In this document: piece by piece, positions 1 to 9,100 of the stretch
Layout of the letters: each line of letters begins with the position of its first letter
Position numbering within the stretch: position 1 is the stretch's first letter
Assembly (NCBI RefSeq): GCF_000633455.1
Contig: NZ_AYMG01000042.1
Location: forward strand, 1 to 64,000
DNA length: 64,000 nt
Source of the DNA: Pedobacter jeongneungensis
Lineage (GTDB): Bacteria; Bacteroidota; Bacteroidia; Sphingobacteriales; Sphingobacteriaceae
Direction: 5' to 3'
The notes under the pieces: generated by a model
What the model saw: the letters and a program-made list of their open reading frames with translations, nothing else
Told to the model about the DNA's origin: nothing
Database searches by the model: none
Translations under genes and position numbers: made by a program

Positions 1-216
1 TGAAGACAGTACCTGTACGCTGTAGCCTCACTGAAAAAGCTCGGGCTGTCGCTCCCATCAGGTTTATAATGAAGGGTCTGTGCCGTTAACAAAACCCCTA
101 GTAAAATATTTCGTCATTGCGAGGCTGCATATGAGCGAGCGGAAGCAATGCAAAGTCCCTTCTTCAGTTCGCATCCGATAGCTATCGGATGACAAAATTA
201 AGACCCAAAACTCATG
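1..216. repeat. Non-coding spacer with dispersed palindromic repeat
   Basis: I see no gene here. Positions 112-124 carry the CGTCATTGCGAGG word that recurs at 37175. Positions 169-190 carry a palindrome centred on ATCCGATAGCTATCGGAT, which also recurs (for example near 14470). These look like members of a REP-like intergenic family spread through the window. Confidence 0.6.
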
Positions 217-762
217 TTATTTTAAGCCCAACACTAAACCTAAACCTCCGGTAGCAAAAGTTTTTTGATTATTTGCATTCCCATTGATGGATATAGAAAC
301 CCCGACATCATCAATAAAACGAAAAACATACCGTACTTCAGCAACAAGTCCTGCAGCATTTTTCTGTATAATTTTATCCCGCGTGGTATCACTATTCGAT
401 TGATCATATTTTTTTAGATCACTGTTCACCGCAGCACCCACACCAAATTCAAAACGGCTGTTAGCGTTAATTTTAACCTTTTTGCCGATCATTAGTGCCG
501 CTTCCGAAAAACCGGGCACCTTATTGTTCTCCCCATTTACATTTACCTCATATGTATTCTGCATTACAGAAGAGAACTTAAACTTGATATAAGATTTGGG
601 CTTGTTATAACCGATAAAACCTGACATTAAAGGTTCACGTAACGTTGCCGCACCAAACTCTATTCCAACATTTAAAGCGCTAAAAAAATTTCCATAATCG
701 GTCTGTGCTTTAGCCATATTGCCTGGCAGGGCTAAAACAAAAAGTAAAAAAAGCTTTTTCAT
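217..762 (-). CDS. Secreted or outer-membrane hypothetical protein
   Basis: A 181-residue protein of unknown function. Residues 1-19 form a signal peptide (MKKLF followed by a hydrophobic stretch, with an Ala-Lys-Ala-Gln cleavage region). The mature part is rich in alternating polar and aromatic strands and Gly, and it ends in Gly-Leu-Lys after a strand rich in Leu and Gly. This fits a small outer-membrane beta-barrel or a porin-like fold. The next gene upstream on the same strand (the lipoprotein ending at 764) is separated by 1 bp, so the two are probably co-transcribed, with this gene second. No family was recognised. Confidence 0.7.
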   Translation of the reverse strand: MKKLFLLFVLALPGNMAKAQTDYGNFFSALNVGIEFGAATLREPLMSGFIGYNKPKSYIKFKFSSVMQNTYEVNVNGENNKVPGFSEAALMIGKKVKINANSRFEFGVGAAVNSDLKKYDQSNSDTTRDKIIQKNAAGLVAEVRYVFRFIDDVGVSISINGNANNQKTFATGGLGLVLGLK

Positions 763-763
763 A

Positions 764-1408
764 TTATTTCGAGTTTATTCTTTTAAAATGATAGGCCGAT
801 TGAGAAGAATGTCCACCCAAAAACACTAACAAGATCCCACCCGAGCGATCAATTACATGATTCAGAATGAGACCACCGTCACTCGCCAAACCGATCCTTG
901 TTTTCTCACTCATTGTGCCTCCCCATAAATATGGTACACCAATAGCTTTTACATAATGATTACCTAAATACAGCAATCCGGTTGACTGTAATTCTGTCGA
1001 CAACGTCACGCTATCGAGAACGATTTTATCGTTTTTAAAAAGAAAATTGACATTATTGCTATCGAGCACTTTAACTGTTAGCAATAAATTGGCAGAAGTA
1101 TCGATATCGATCTTCTTTTGACTGATGGACCTATGAATGTTTTCAATTAAATATTTGCCTTGTGCCAGTTTAGCTTCTCCATCTTTATTATACTCCAAAT
1201 CTGGTTTCAGCTGATAGATACCCGAGAGTTGCGGTAAGTCCTCCTTTAATAAGTCGATTTTGTGACGACTAATCATCTTATCCGAAAAAGAAGCACAGCC
1301 TGAAAAGAAAAAACAAAAAGAAACAGCTAAAGCAGCTACCGTTGTTTTTGGATTAACCCCTGCAACATAGTCACAAGGTTTAAAGAATGTTGAGATTTGC
1401 ATGTTCAT
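764..1408 (-). CDS. Hypothetical lipoprotein
   Basis: A predicted lipoprotein of about 214 residues. A hydrophobic segment ends in a lipobox (Phe-Phe-Ser-Gly-Cys), with the lipidated Cys about 38 residues from the Met chosen here. An in-frame Met 9 codons upstream (start at 1435) is possible but would give a longer, less typical leader. The mature part has mixed alpha/beta character and no recognised motif. The gene lies immediately upstream of the secreted protein ending at 217 and reads away from the HTH regulator at 1615 across a very AT-rich spacer (1436-1614). Function unknown. Confidence 0.65.
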   Translation of the reverse strand: MNMQISTFFKPCDYVAGVNPKTTVAALAVSFCFFFSGCASFSDKMISRHKIDLLKEDLPQLSGIYQLKPDLEYNKDGEAKLAQGKYLIENIHRSISQKKIDIDTSANLLLTVKVLDSNNVNFLFKNDKIVLDSVTLSTELQSTGLLYLGNHYVKAIGVPYLWGGTMSEKTRIGLASDGGLILNHVIDRSGGILLVFLGGHSSQSAYHFKRINSK

Positions 1409-1614
1409 TTTGATATAGTTTAAATTATTGATCAAATCTATAACACTAAAAAAACACGAATTAACCTTAAAGATTATATCATAATAAAAAATTATCTTAT
1501 AAATAAAATATATATAAAAAATCTTGATAAAAGATTATAATTCTTAATTTAACATCATAAAATAATCCACTCAGTTATTAAAAATTACAATATTGAATTC
1601 AAAAATTAATCTTT

Positions 1615-2568
1615 ATGGATAACCAACAGGCTTTATTTTTTCAGGCAATTAAATCGGCCTTACCCGATTATCAAAACCTGGCACTCAGCGTTGCGGAAGA
1701 ATTAGGGATCAGCACCAATGAAGCTTATAAAAAAATAAGGGGCGATAGCAACCTCACTTTCCAGCAGATTATCAAATTGTCTGATTGTTTTGATGTACCT
1801 TTTTTATATAGTCCGAAACAATCATTATCAGTTACATTTAGCTACCTCAGTGTAAATGAAGATTTAGATATGGTAAACTACCTGCGCAATCTTTTGGATA
1901 ACATTAAGGCGATTAAAAACAGTAAGGAGAAACACATTACCATTACTACTGATGATATTCCTGTATTTCATTTTTTCAAATACCCTGAACTCACCAGTTT
2001 TAAATTGTTTTTCTGGGCAAACAGCGCCAACAACCTGGAGATACCCTTTAATTCTTCCTTTCTTTCTGATGAAATTATTGAAATTTCGAAAGCGTTGCAT
2101 GCCGCTTATTTAGAAATACCCAGTACCGAAATATGGTCGAAAGATACCATAACAGGTACATTAGAACAGATCAGGTATGCATTTGAAGCCGGGCACCTTA
2201 CCGATACTGAACTAGCCATAAAAATTGTTGAGCAGGTAAAATACTGCTTAACCGATATGAATATGTACGCCATCAGCAGCAAAAAAACCATCGATCCGGC
2301 GCACACCTTCAACTGGTATAACTGCGATGTTTTAGGGAGCATTTCCTACTTAGTTGATTTTAAAGACCGCATGGCCTGCTACAACAGGTTTAATACCTTT
2401 AACTATTTAAGAACCGAAGATCAGGCTTATTGCAAACAAACCAAACAATGGATGCAGGGACTGATTATGAAATCGGTTTCCTTTAGCGGCCAGGGCGAAA
2501 AACACCGTAACAAATACCTGTATCATGCTTTTGCAGAATGCGATAGATTATTGAGCGAGATCGGTTAG
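1615..2568 (+). CDS. HTH-domain transcriptional regulator
   Basis: A 317-residue protein. Residues about 20-65 fit an XRE-like helix-turn-helix (a segment with Glu-Leu-Gly-Ile-Ser followed by a helix with Tyr-Lys-Lys-Ile-Arg-Gly, then a cyclically placed Phe-Gln-Gln-Ile). The remaining roughly 250 residues have no recognised ligand domain and look alpha-helical. The gene is divergent from the lipoprotein/outer-membrane pair at 1408 and 762, so those genes are candidate targets. This is inferred from position only. The AT-rich intergenic region would contain both promoters. Confidence 0.65.
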   Translation: MDNQQALFFQAIKSALPDYQNLALSVAEELGISTNEAYKKIRGDSNLTFQQIIKLSDCFDVPFLYSPKQSLSVTFSYLSVNEDLDMVNYLRNLLDNIKAIKNSKEKHITITTDDIPVFHFFKYPELTSFKLFFWANSANNLEIPFNSSFLSDEIIEISKALHAAYLEIPSTEIWSKDTITGTLEQIRYAFEAGHLTDTELAIKIVEQVKYCLTDMNMYAISSKKTIDPAHTFNWYNCDVLGSISYLVDFKDRMACYNRFNTFNYLRTEDQAYCKQTKQWMQGLIMKSVSFSGQGEKHRNKYLYHAFAECDRLLSEIG

Positions 2569-2761
2569 TTTGGAGTTGGGCGTTTGGGGCCTGGAGTGGA
2601 TTAACCGATGCAAACAATGATCAATCACCAATAAATCAAGAACCAATGAGCAATCAGACCATGAAATATGTACTAATGAACTATTGAGCAATAAACTAAT
2701 AGCAAATGGCCCATCATACATTTTCCCTCTTCCATTTTACATCTTTCCCCTATATTTGCGC

Positions 2762-3427
2762 ATGCTTAAAAAAGAACGCTACAAACTTTTTGTAGAACAT
2801 TTTTCGGCCAAGCAGCCTGATGCAGAAACCGAGTTACATTATAATAACCCCTATCAGCTATTAGTTGCTGTAATCCTTTCTGCACAGTGCACCGATAAAA
2901 GGGTGAATATGGTTACCCCTGCCCTTTTTCAGCGTTTCCCAAATGCAAAAGCTTTGGCAGAGGTTACACCAGATATTGTTTTCGATTACATCCGGAGCAT
3001 CAGCTATCCCAACAATAAGGCTAAACACCTCGTAGGCATGGCCAATATCCTGCTGAACGAATTTAATGACGTAGTGCCTTCTGACATAGACGATCTGCAG
3101 AAAATGCCGGGAGTTGGCCGGAAAACTGCCAATGTAATTGCCTCGGTAATTTATAATGCACCCGCAATGGCTGTAGATACCCATGTGTTTCGCGTAGCTA
3201 ATCGTTTGGGCTTAACCAACGGCAAAACCCCACTTGCTGTAGAAAAAGATTTAGTTAAACATCTGCCCGAGCATGATATCCACATTGCACACCATTGGCT
3301 TATTTTGCATGGACGTTATGTTTGTGTAGCCAGAAATCCTAAATGTGATGTTTGCGAAATTACCTATATGTGCAGGTACTTTGAACGCTTAACCGCACAA
3401 AACGAGCGTGATAAATTAAAAGCTTAA
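2762..3427 (+). CDS. nth: Endonuclease III (DNA glycosylase/AP lyase)
   Basis: A base-excision repair enzyme that removes oxidised pyrimidines and cuts at the resulting abasic site. Visible features are the helix-hairpin-helix (Met-Pro-Gly-Val-Gly-Arg-Lys) with catalytic Lys about 121, the catalytic Asp about 139 in Val-Asp-Thr-His, and a C-terminal iron-sulphur ligand set spaced C-X6-C-X2-C-X5-C. I chose the Met at 2762. An upstream in-frame Met at 2684 would add 26 residues encoded by repeat-like spacer and absent from the family. The resulting 221 residues match the usual length. It lies directly upstream of recA, but a long spacer makes co-transcription uncertain. Confidence 0.95.
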   Translation: MLKKERYKLFVEHFSAKQPDAETELHYNNPYQLLVAVILSAQCTDKRVNMVTPALFQRFPNAKALAEVTPDIVFDYIRSISYPNNKAKHLVGMANILLNEFNDVVPSDIDDLQKMPGVGRKTANVIASVIYNAPAMAVDTHVFRVANRLGLTNGKTPLAVEKDLVKHLPEHDIHIAHHWLILHGRYVCVARNPKCDVCEITYMCRYFERLTAQNERDKLKA

Positions 3428-3550
3428 AAAAATATTTTCACTTTACTATTGACATTAGCTAAAAAACATTTAACTTAGCTAAATATATTAGCATTATAAA
3501 TATCAACATTTTAACATATTAGCCGAGAATCAATTATATTTACGCAATCA

Positions 3551-4576
3551 ATGAAAAAAGAAATGAGCACTGCAAATCCAGATAAATTAAAAGCTTTACA
3601 GCTAACTTTAGATAAACTAGAGAAATCATACGGTAAAGGTACCATCATGAAACTTGGCGATTCTGCCATCGAACCTATAGATTTTATTTCTACAGGATCA
3701 ATCAGTTTAGATATCGCTTTAGGCATTGGCGGTATTCCAAAAGGCCGTGTAATCGAAATTTATGGCCCTGAATCTTCTGGTAAGACAACTTTAGCTACAC
3801 ACATTATTGCTGAAGCACAGAAAAAAGGCGGTATTGCAGCGTTTATAGATGCAGAGCATGCTTTTGATCAGTTTTATGCAAAGAAATTAGGTGTAGATAC
3901 CGATAACCTGCTAATCTCTCAGCCAGATAATGGTGAGCAGGCTTTAGAAATTGCGGATAATCTGATCCGTTCTGGTGCTATTGATGTAATTGTAATTGAC
4001 TCTGTTGCGGCACTGGTTCCTAAAAGTGAGATTGAAGGCGAAATGGGCGACAGTAAAATGGGCTTACATGCCCGTTTAATGAGTCAGGCACTACGTAAAT
4101 TAACCGGAACAATTTCAAAAACCGGATGTTGCTGTATTTTCATTAACCAGTTGCGTGATAAAATCGGCGTAATGTTCGGTAACCCTGAAACTACAACCGG
4201 TGGTAACGCTTTAAAATTCTACGCATCCGTACGTTTGGATATCCGTCGTATTTCGCAGATCAAAGATTCTGACGAAGTTTCCGGTAACCGCGTTAAAGTA
4301 AAAATCGTTAAAAATAAAGTAGCTCCGCCTTTCCGTATTGCAGAATTTGATGTGATGTTTGGTGAAGGTATTTCTAAAAACGGAGAGATTGTAGATTTAG
4401 GTGTTGACTTCGGAATTATTAAAAAAGCAGGATCCTGGTACTCTTACGGAGATACCAAACTTGGACAAGGTAGAGATGCCGTAAAACAATTGTTGAGCGA
4501 CAATCCTGAACTTGCTGAAGAACTGGAAGTGAAAATCAAAGCTGAAGTAACAGGTGATAAACTGGCTGAAAAATAA
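3551..4576 (+). CDS. recA: Recombinase RecA
   Basis: The DNA strand-exchange ATPase and SOS co-protease. Walker A lies at residues 72-80 (Gly-Pro-Glu-Ser-Ser-Gly-Lys-Thr-Thr), and Walker B is the Val-Ile-Val-Ile-Asp stretch near 145. Loop L2 is recognisable around [10 protein letters not shown]. The 341-residue length is normal. The Met at 3551 or the one four codons later are both acceptable starts. The gene stands alone and is followed by a strong hairpin terminator. A near-consensus -7 box (TATATTTA, 3535-3542) lies very close to the start. I saw no LexA-like site. Confidence 0.98.
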   Translation: MKKEMSTANPDKLKALQLTLDKLEKSYGKGTIMKLGDSAIEPIDFISTGSISLDIALGIGGIPKGRVIEIYGPESSGKTTLATHIIAEAQKKGGIAAFIDAEHAFDQFYAKKLGVDTDNLLISQPDNGEQALEIADNLIRSGAIDVIVIDSVAALVPKSEIEGEMGDSKMGLHARLMSQALRKLTGTISKTGCCCIFINQLRDKIGVMFGNPETTTGGNALKFYASVRLDIRRISQIKDSDEVSGNRVKVKIVKNKVAPPFRIAEFDVMFGEGISKNGEIVDLGVDFGIIKKAGSWYSYGDTKLGQGRDAVKQLLSDNPELAEELEVKIKAEVTGDKLAEK

Positions 4577-4598
4577 GCCAAAGATTAACTTACCATAA

Positions 4599-4638
4599 TA
4601 AAAACGCTCTGTTAAAGATAATTTAACAGGGCGTTTTA
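4599..4638 (+). terminator. Rho-independent terminator of recA
   Basis: A near-perfect inverted repeat: AAAACGCTCTGTTAAA pairs with TTTAACAGGGCGTTTT around a short loop. It begins about 22 bp after the recA stop and ends in a T run. The A-rich 5' side could let it also act on the opposite strand for the small membrane-protein gene at 4692-4889. Confidence 0.85.
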
Positions 4639-4691
4639 CTTAATGAATCATTCTTTAGGAATTTAAACATTTCCTTTAAAAAAGAGGCATT

Positions 4692-4889
4692 TTAATTCTG
4701 ACTGAAAACAGCATCAAAATCTTTGGTCACATATACAATTACCAAAAGTGCAGCAATAACCAGGGCACCTAAAATAATCACCCCCCAGCTTCCTTTAAGT
4801 TTATTTTTATCTTTCCTGATCAACCAGTAAATGATGGCAATAAGCGGTATCGCACAAACAATCCAAAATATTAACGATGCTCCAGTCAT
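4692..4889 (-). CDS. Small two-helix membrane protein
   Basis: A 65-residue protein with two hydrophobic helices (about 5-23 and 35-54) joined by a Lys-rich loop (Arg-Lys-Asp-Lys-Asn-Lys-Leu-Lys). The pattern resembles the short PLD-N/phospholipase-leader-like small membrane proteins, but no motif is decisive. It sits alone between the recA terminator and tsaD, on the same strand as tsaD and separated from it by about 180 bp of repeat-like spacer. Function unknown. Confidence 0.6.
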   Translation of the reverse strand: MTGASLIFWIVCAIPLIAIIYWLIRKDKNKLKGSWGVIILGALVIAALLVIVYVTKDFDAVFSQN

Positions 4890-4904
4890 ATAGTTTAATT
4901 TAAT

Positions 4905-5066
4905 TTTTTTAGTCCGAGGTCGGAAGTGAAGGCCTTAATCCATTTCAAGAGGCTATAATCCTTTTCAGTTTTCAGTACACAGTTTTCAGTTGCCACGTCG
5001 CATTATTATTCGGTCACGGAATCACGGTCGAATAACCAATTTCAACAATTAACCGATTAACCATTC
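4905..5066. repeat. Spacer with relatives of dispersed repeats
   Basis: There is no gene. The start (AGTCCGAGGTCGGAAGT) resembles the head of the 131-bp repeat unit found in tandem at 43122-44256. The rest holds low-complexity words such as TTTTCAGTTTTCAGT and AACCGATTAACC, which recur in other spacers of this window. Confidence 0.45.
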
Positions 5067-5068
5067 GC

Positions 5069-6070
5069 TTAAAACTCCATCCTTGCCATTGGCGAAACAT
5101 CCTGTCCTACAAAATCCTTTTTCAGGTATTTCTGGTAGCCTGCAATGGCAATCATACCGGCATTATCTGTGCAGTATTGAAAGGCGGGAATATAAATGTT
5201 CCAACCCAGCTCATCTGCAGCCTGCTGTAATCCGTTTCTTAAACCAGAGTTAGCCGAAACGCCTCCGGCAATGGCCACTTCTTTAATATTATATTGCTTT
5301 GCCGCTTTCTTTAATTTGTTCATCAAAATCTGAACAATGCTATGCTGAACTGACGCACAAATATCATCTAAATTTTCGGCAATAAAATTCGGATTATCTT
5401 TTTCCTGTTTCCTGATAAAATACAGAATAGAAGTTTTAAAACCACTAAAGCTAAAATTCAGGTCAGCGATCTGCGGTTCAGCAAATTTAAAAGCCAAAGG
5501 ATTTCCAAGCTTTGCATGTTTGTCTACTAAGGGTCCCCCGGGATAAGGCAGATTTAACAATTTAGCCGTTTTATCAAAAGCTTCACCGGCGGCATCATCT
5601 AAAGTTTCGCCCACAATTTCCATATCGAAATAATCTTTTACCAGAACAATCTGTGTATGTCCTCCCGAAACGGTAAGGCATAAGAAAGGGAAGTTAGGTT
5701 TTGGATCATCAATAAAATGCGCCAAAATATGCGCATGCATGTGATTGACAGAAATTAAAGGTATATTTAAGGCTAATGCAAAAGACTTTGCAAAAGAAAC
5801 ACCAACCAATAATGATCCCAAAAGGCCTGGTCCGCGTGTAAAAGCAACGGCATTAATGTCCTGTTTTGTTACATTGGCATCAATTAAAGCCTGCTGTACG
5901 GCGGGCACAATATTCTGTTGATGTACCCTTGATGCCAATTCAGGGATTACACCACCATAATTTTGATGAATTGTTTGGTTTGCAATAACATTGGCAGTAA
6001 TTTTGCCGTTGTTACAAATAGCAACGGAAGTATCATCGCAAGAGGACTCAATAGCAAGTATAACAGACAA
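5069..6070 (-). CDS. tsaD: tRNA N6-adenosine threonylcarbamoyltransferase TsaD
   Basis: Transfers threonylcarbamoyl to A37 of ANN-decoding tRNAs (t6A synthesis, with TsaB, TsaC and TsaE elsewhere). The metal-binding His-Met-His-Ala-His is at residues 110-114. The N-terminal ATPase-fold signature (Ile-Glu-Ser-Ser-Cys-Asp-Asp-Thr) and the Gly-Gly-Val-Ser-Ala-Asn-Ser-Gly phosphate motif near the C-terminus are present. The 333-residue length is typical. It is divergent from the TamB-like gene, with very little space between them. Confidence 0.97.
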   Translation of the reverse strand: MSVILAIESSCDDTSVAICNNGKITANVIANQTIHQNYGGVIPELASRVHQQNIVPAVQQALIDANVTKQDINAVAFTRGPGLLGSLLVGVSFAKSFALALNIPLISVNHMHAHILAHFIDDPKPNFPFLCLTVSGGHTQIVLVKDYFDMEIVGETLDDAAGEAFDKTAKLLNLPYPGGPLVDKHAKLGNPLAFKFAEPQIADLNFSFSGFKTSILYFIRKQEKDNPNFIAENLDDICASVQHSIVQILMNKLKKAAKQYNIKEVAIAGGVSANSGLRNGLQQAADELGWNIYIPAFQYCTDNAGMIAIAGYQKYLKKDFVGQDVSPMARMEF

Positions 6071-6144
6071 ATTATTAATATTTAAGCTGCAAAATTATTA
6101 AAAAACTATTTAAAATACTCCTTTGGGTAATCGCATCAATAATT

Positions 6145-9100
6145 TTGCTGCTCGCGCTTGTTATTTTTTCTCTGCAATTTAAGCCTGTTCAAACTTACTT
6201 TGCTCAGAAAGCGGCGGCATATTTATCAAAAGAGCTTAAAACCACTATATCAATCAAAAGCCTGTATATCAAACCCTTTAAATCTATCGTATTGGAAGAT
6301 TTACTGGTGCTTGATCTACAAAAAGACACTTTATTGAGCACGCCTCAATTTATGATCGATATCAATCAATTATCCATTGATAAAAAGATTATTGATATCA
6401 ATACCGTACAGATCAATAACGGGCATTTTTTCCTAAAGGATTTCAAAGATAAGTCTTCTAACCTCGATTTCATCATCAACTACTTCGATTCTGGTAAACC
6501 TACGGTAAAGAAAAAAAAGAGCAAGCCTTTTGATGTAAAACTCGGCCGCCTTATTTTAAACAAATTTGCTTTCAGGTATAAAAATTTCGCAGCAAAGGAC
6601 ACCACGCAGGGCAGCAGTGTTAACTTCGATAATGTAGATGTAAAACAACTGAGCGGGATTTTTGAAGGCCTTGATATGAAAAACCATTTGGTTAAAACCA
6701 ATATCAAGAACTTAACTTTTAGGGAGCGCAGTGGATTTTATTTAAAAAACCTTACGGCGCAAACTACCATTGACAGCAATGCCATAGAGTTAAAAAACCT
6801 CTTGCTGGAAACCAACCAGAGCCGTTTAACCGATTATTACCAGATGAAGTTTAAAAGCTATCGGGATTTTAATCACTATGTTGATAATGTGCGGATGAAA
6901 GCCAACTTTAAAGACAGCCACATTACTTCGCGTGATGTTGCCTTCTTTGCACCTGAGCTGAATACGATGAAACTCGATCTGGATGTAGACGGACAGATTA
7001 CCGGACTGGTGAATAACCTTAAAGCTAAAAAACTCTCATTAAGGACAGGAAAAGCTACCCACATTAAAGGTGATTTTATTTTAAAGGGGCTGCCAAAATG
7101 GAGGGAAACTTTTATGGACCTGAACATCGAGATGGCAGGCACCAACAAAACCGATCTTGATGAAGTGTTGATGGGCATTACCAACAGCAAAAAGAAAATG
7201 ATCCCGGTAATTGTTAACAAGTTTGGCAACATTAACTTTAACGGGAGTTTTACAGGTTTCCAGAACGATTTTATCGCTTATGGCGAATTTAAAACCAAAC
7301 TTGGCCGCATTGTTTCGGATGTAAACATGAAGCTCGATAAAAACGATGTACCCTCTTACACAGGAAATGTAAAAACTTACGATTTCAACATCGGCAACCT
7401 GCTTGATGAAAAAAGCCTGGGCCGCATCAGTTCTTCGCTATATGTAAAAGGCCGAGGAACGGAGCTGAAAGAGTTAACTGAAAAAATTAACGGCGATGTA
7501 GATTATATCGACTTTAACAACTACCGTTACCATAATGTGAAGATTGACGGTACTTTTGATAAAAAGTATTTCGACGGTAAACTGAGCATTAACGATCGTA
7601 ATGTTAAACTGGTATTTGATGGTGGGGTAAACCTGAATCCCAAATTGCCGGTATTCAATTTTAATGCAACCATTTCTAAGGCAAAGTTAAAAGCTTTAAA
7701 ACTGTTAAAAGATTCGCTGATGGTTGATGCGAAATTTACCACCAACTTTTCGGGCACTAACCTGAATAACATATCGGGTAAATTACTGATACAGGAGGTA
7801 AGGCTCCAGAATCCTAAAGGCATTTACAGTGTAGATTCGGTGCAGCTAACGGCCAACGGTACGGGTGCAACTCGCGTACTTGATATCCGGTCGGACATTT
7901 TAGACGCAAACATTAAAGGCGAGTACGATTTAAATTCTATTGTATCCTATTACAAGGCCATTGCCAAAACCTATATTCCATCACTAAAGGCTGATATCTT
8001 CAAGTATAGAAACCAGATTTTCGAGTTCAACCTCAAGGTTAAAAAGTTCGAACCGCTGGCGCAGCTCTTTGCCCCGGGTTTAGAACTGGAAGAAGGCGCA
8101 ACCCTAACGGGCGATTTCGATTCGAGGAACAATAAGGCTACCTTAAACGGTTTCGTGAAGAAACTGAAGTATAATGGCATTGTGGTGAACAACATCATCC
8201 TTGATGAAAATACCACCACGCAACAGTTGCAACTGATTGTAACATCCGATCGTGTGCAGATTAACGACAGTTTATTTATTAAAGATGTAAACATTTCGAA
8301 CATCCTGAGGAACGATAGTTTGGCTTTCAACGTAAAAATGTCGAATTCTGATGAAGCAAATCAGCTCGATTTGAACGGATTGGTAGAGTTTACCAAAAAC
8401 CAGGATACGACGGCAAGGCTAAGCGTATTGCCTTCTATTTTGAAAATAAACAGTGAAGAATGGCGTATCCAGGAGAAGGTGCGTATTGTATTGAACAATG
8501 GTAAAACGGAAATCACCAATTTCGACCTGACCAATGGAAAACAGCAGTTAACCATTGATGGATTGATTTCTGAAGATCCGAAAGACCTGATTAGTGTTGG
8601 ACTTAAAGATTTTAACCTCAAAACCCTCAACCCTTTTACTAAAGGATTTGGCGTTAAGCTTGGCGGAAATGCCAATGGAAAAACGGATCTCTATGGCATA
8701 TTAAAAGCGCCAAGGGTAACCGACGATTTAAAGATCGATTCGCTAAATTTTAACGACATCTACATCGGAACGTTAACCGATACCTCATCGTACAACAATG
8801 AAAGCAAAAAAATAAATGTGTTTACCCGTGTGGTGGCAGACGATTCGGAGACTTTTAAACTGACGGGAAATCTTGATCTGAAAGAGAAAGAAATAGACCT
8901 CGGACTGAAAATGAGTGAGAGCAAGCTGACCATATTAGAGCCATTTGTTAAAGAGCTGGTATCGAATTTAAAAGGCAATATTTCCGCAGATTTAACTGTA
9001 AAAGGAAAATTTGATAAACCGGAGATTAACGGAAGTTTAGCACTTGACAAGGGGCAGCTGATGGTAAATTACCTGAAAGCCACTTATGTAATTACCGACA

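Noticed and set aside
2684-2761. N-terminal extension of endonuclease III
   Set aside because: The 26 extra codons are spacer-like, absent from the family, and the normal start is the Met at 2762.
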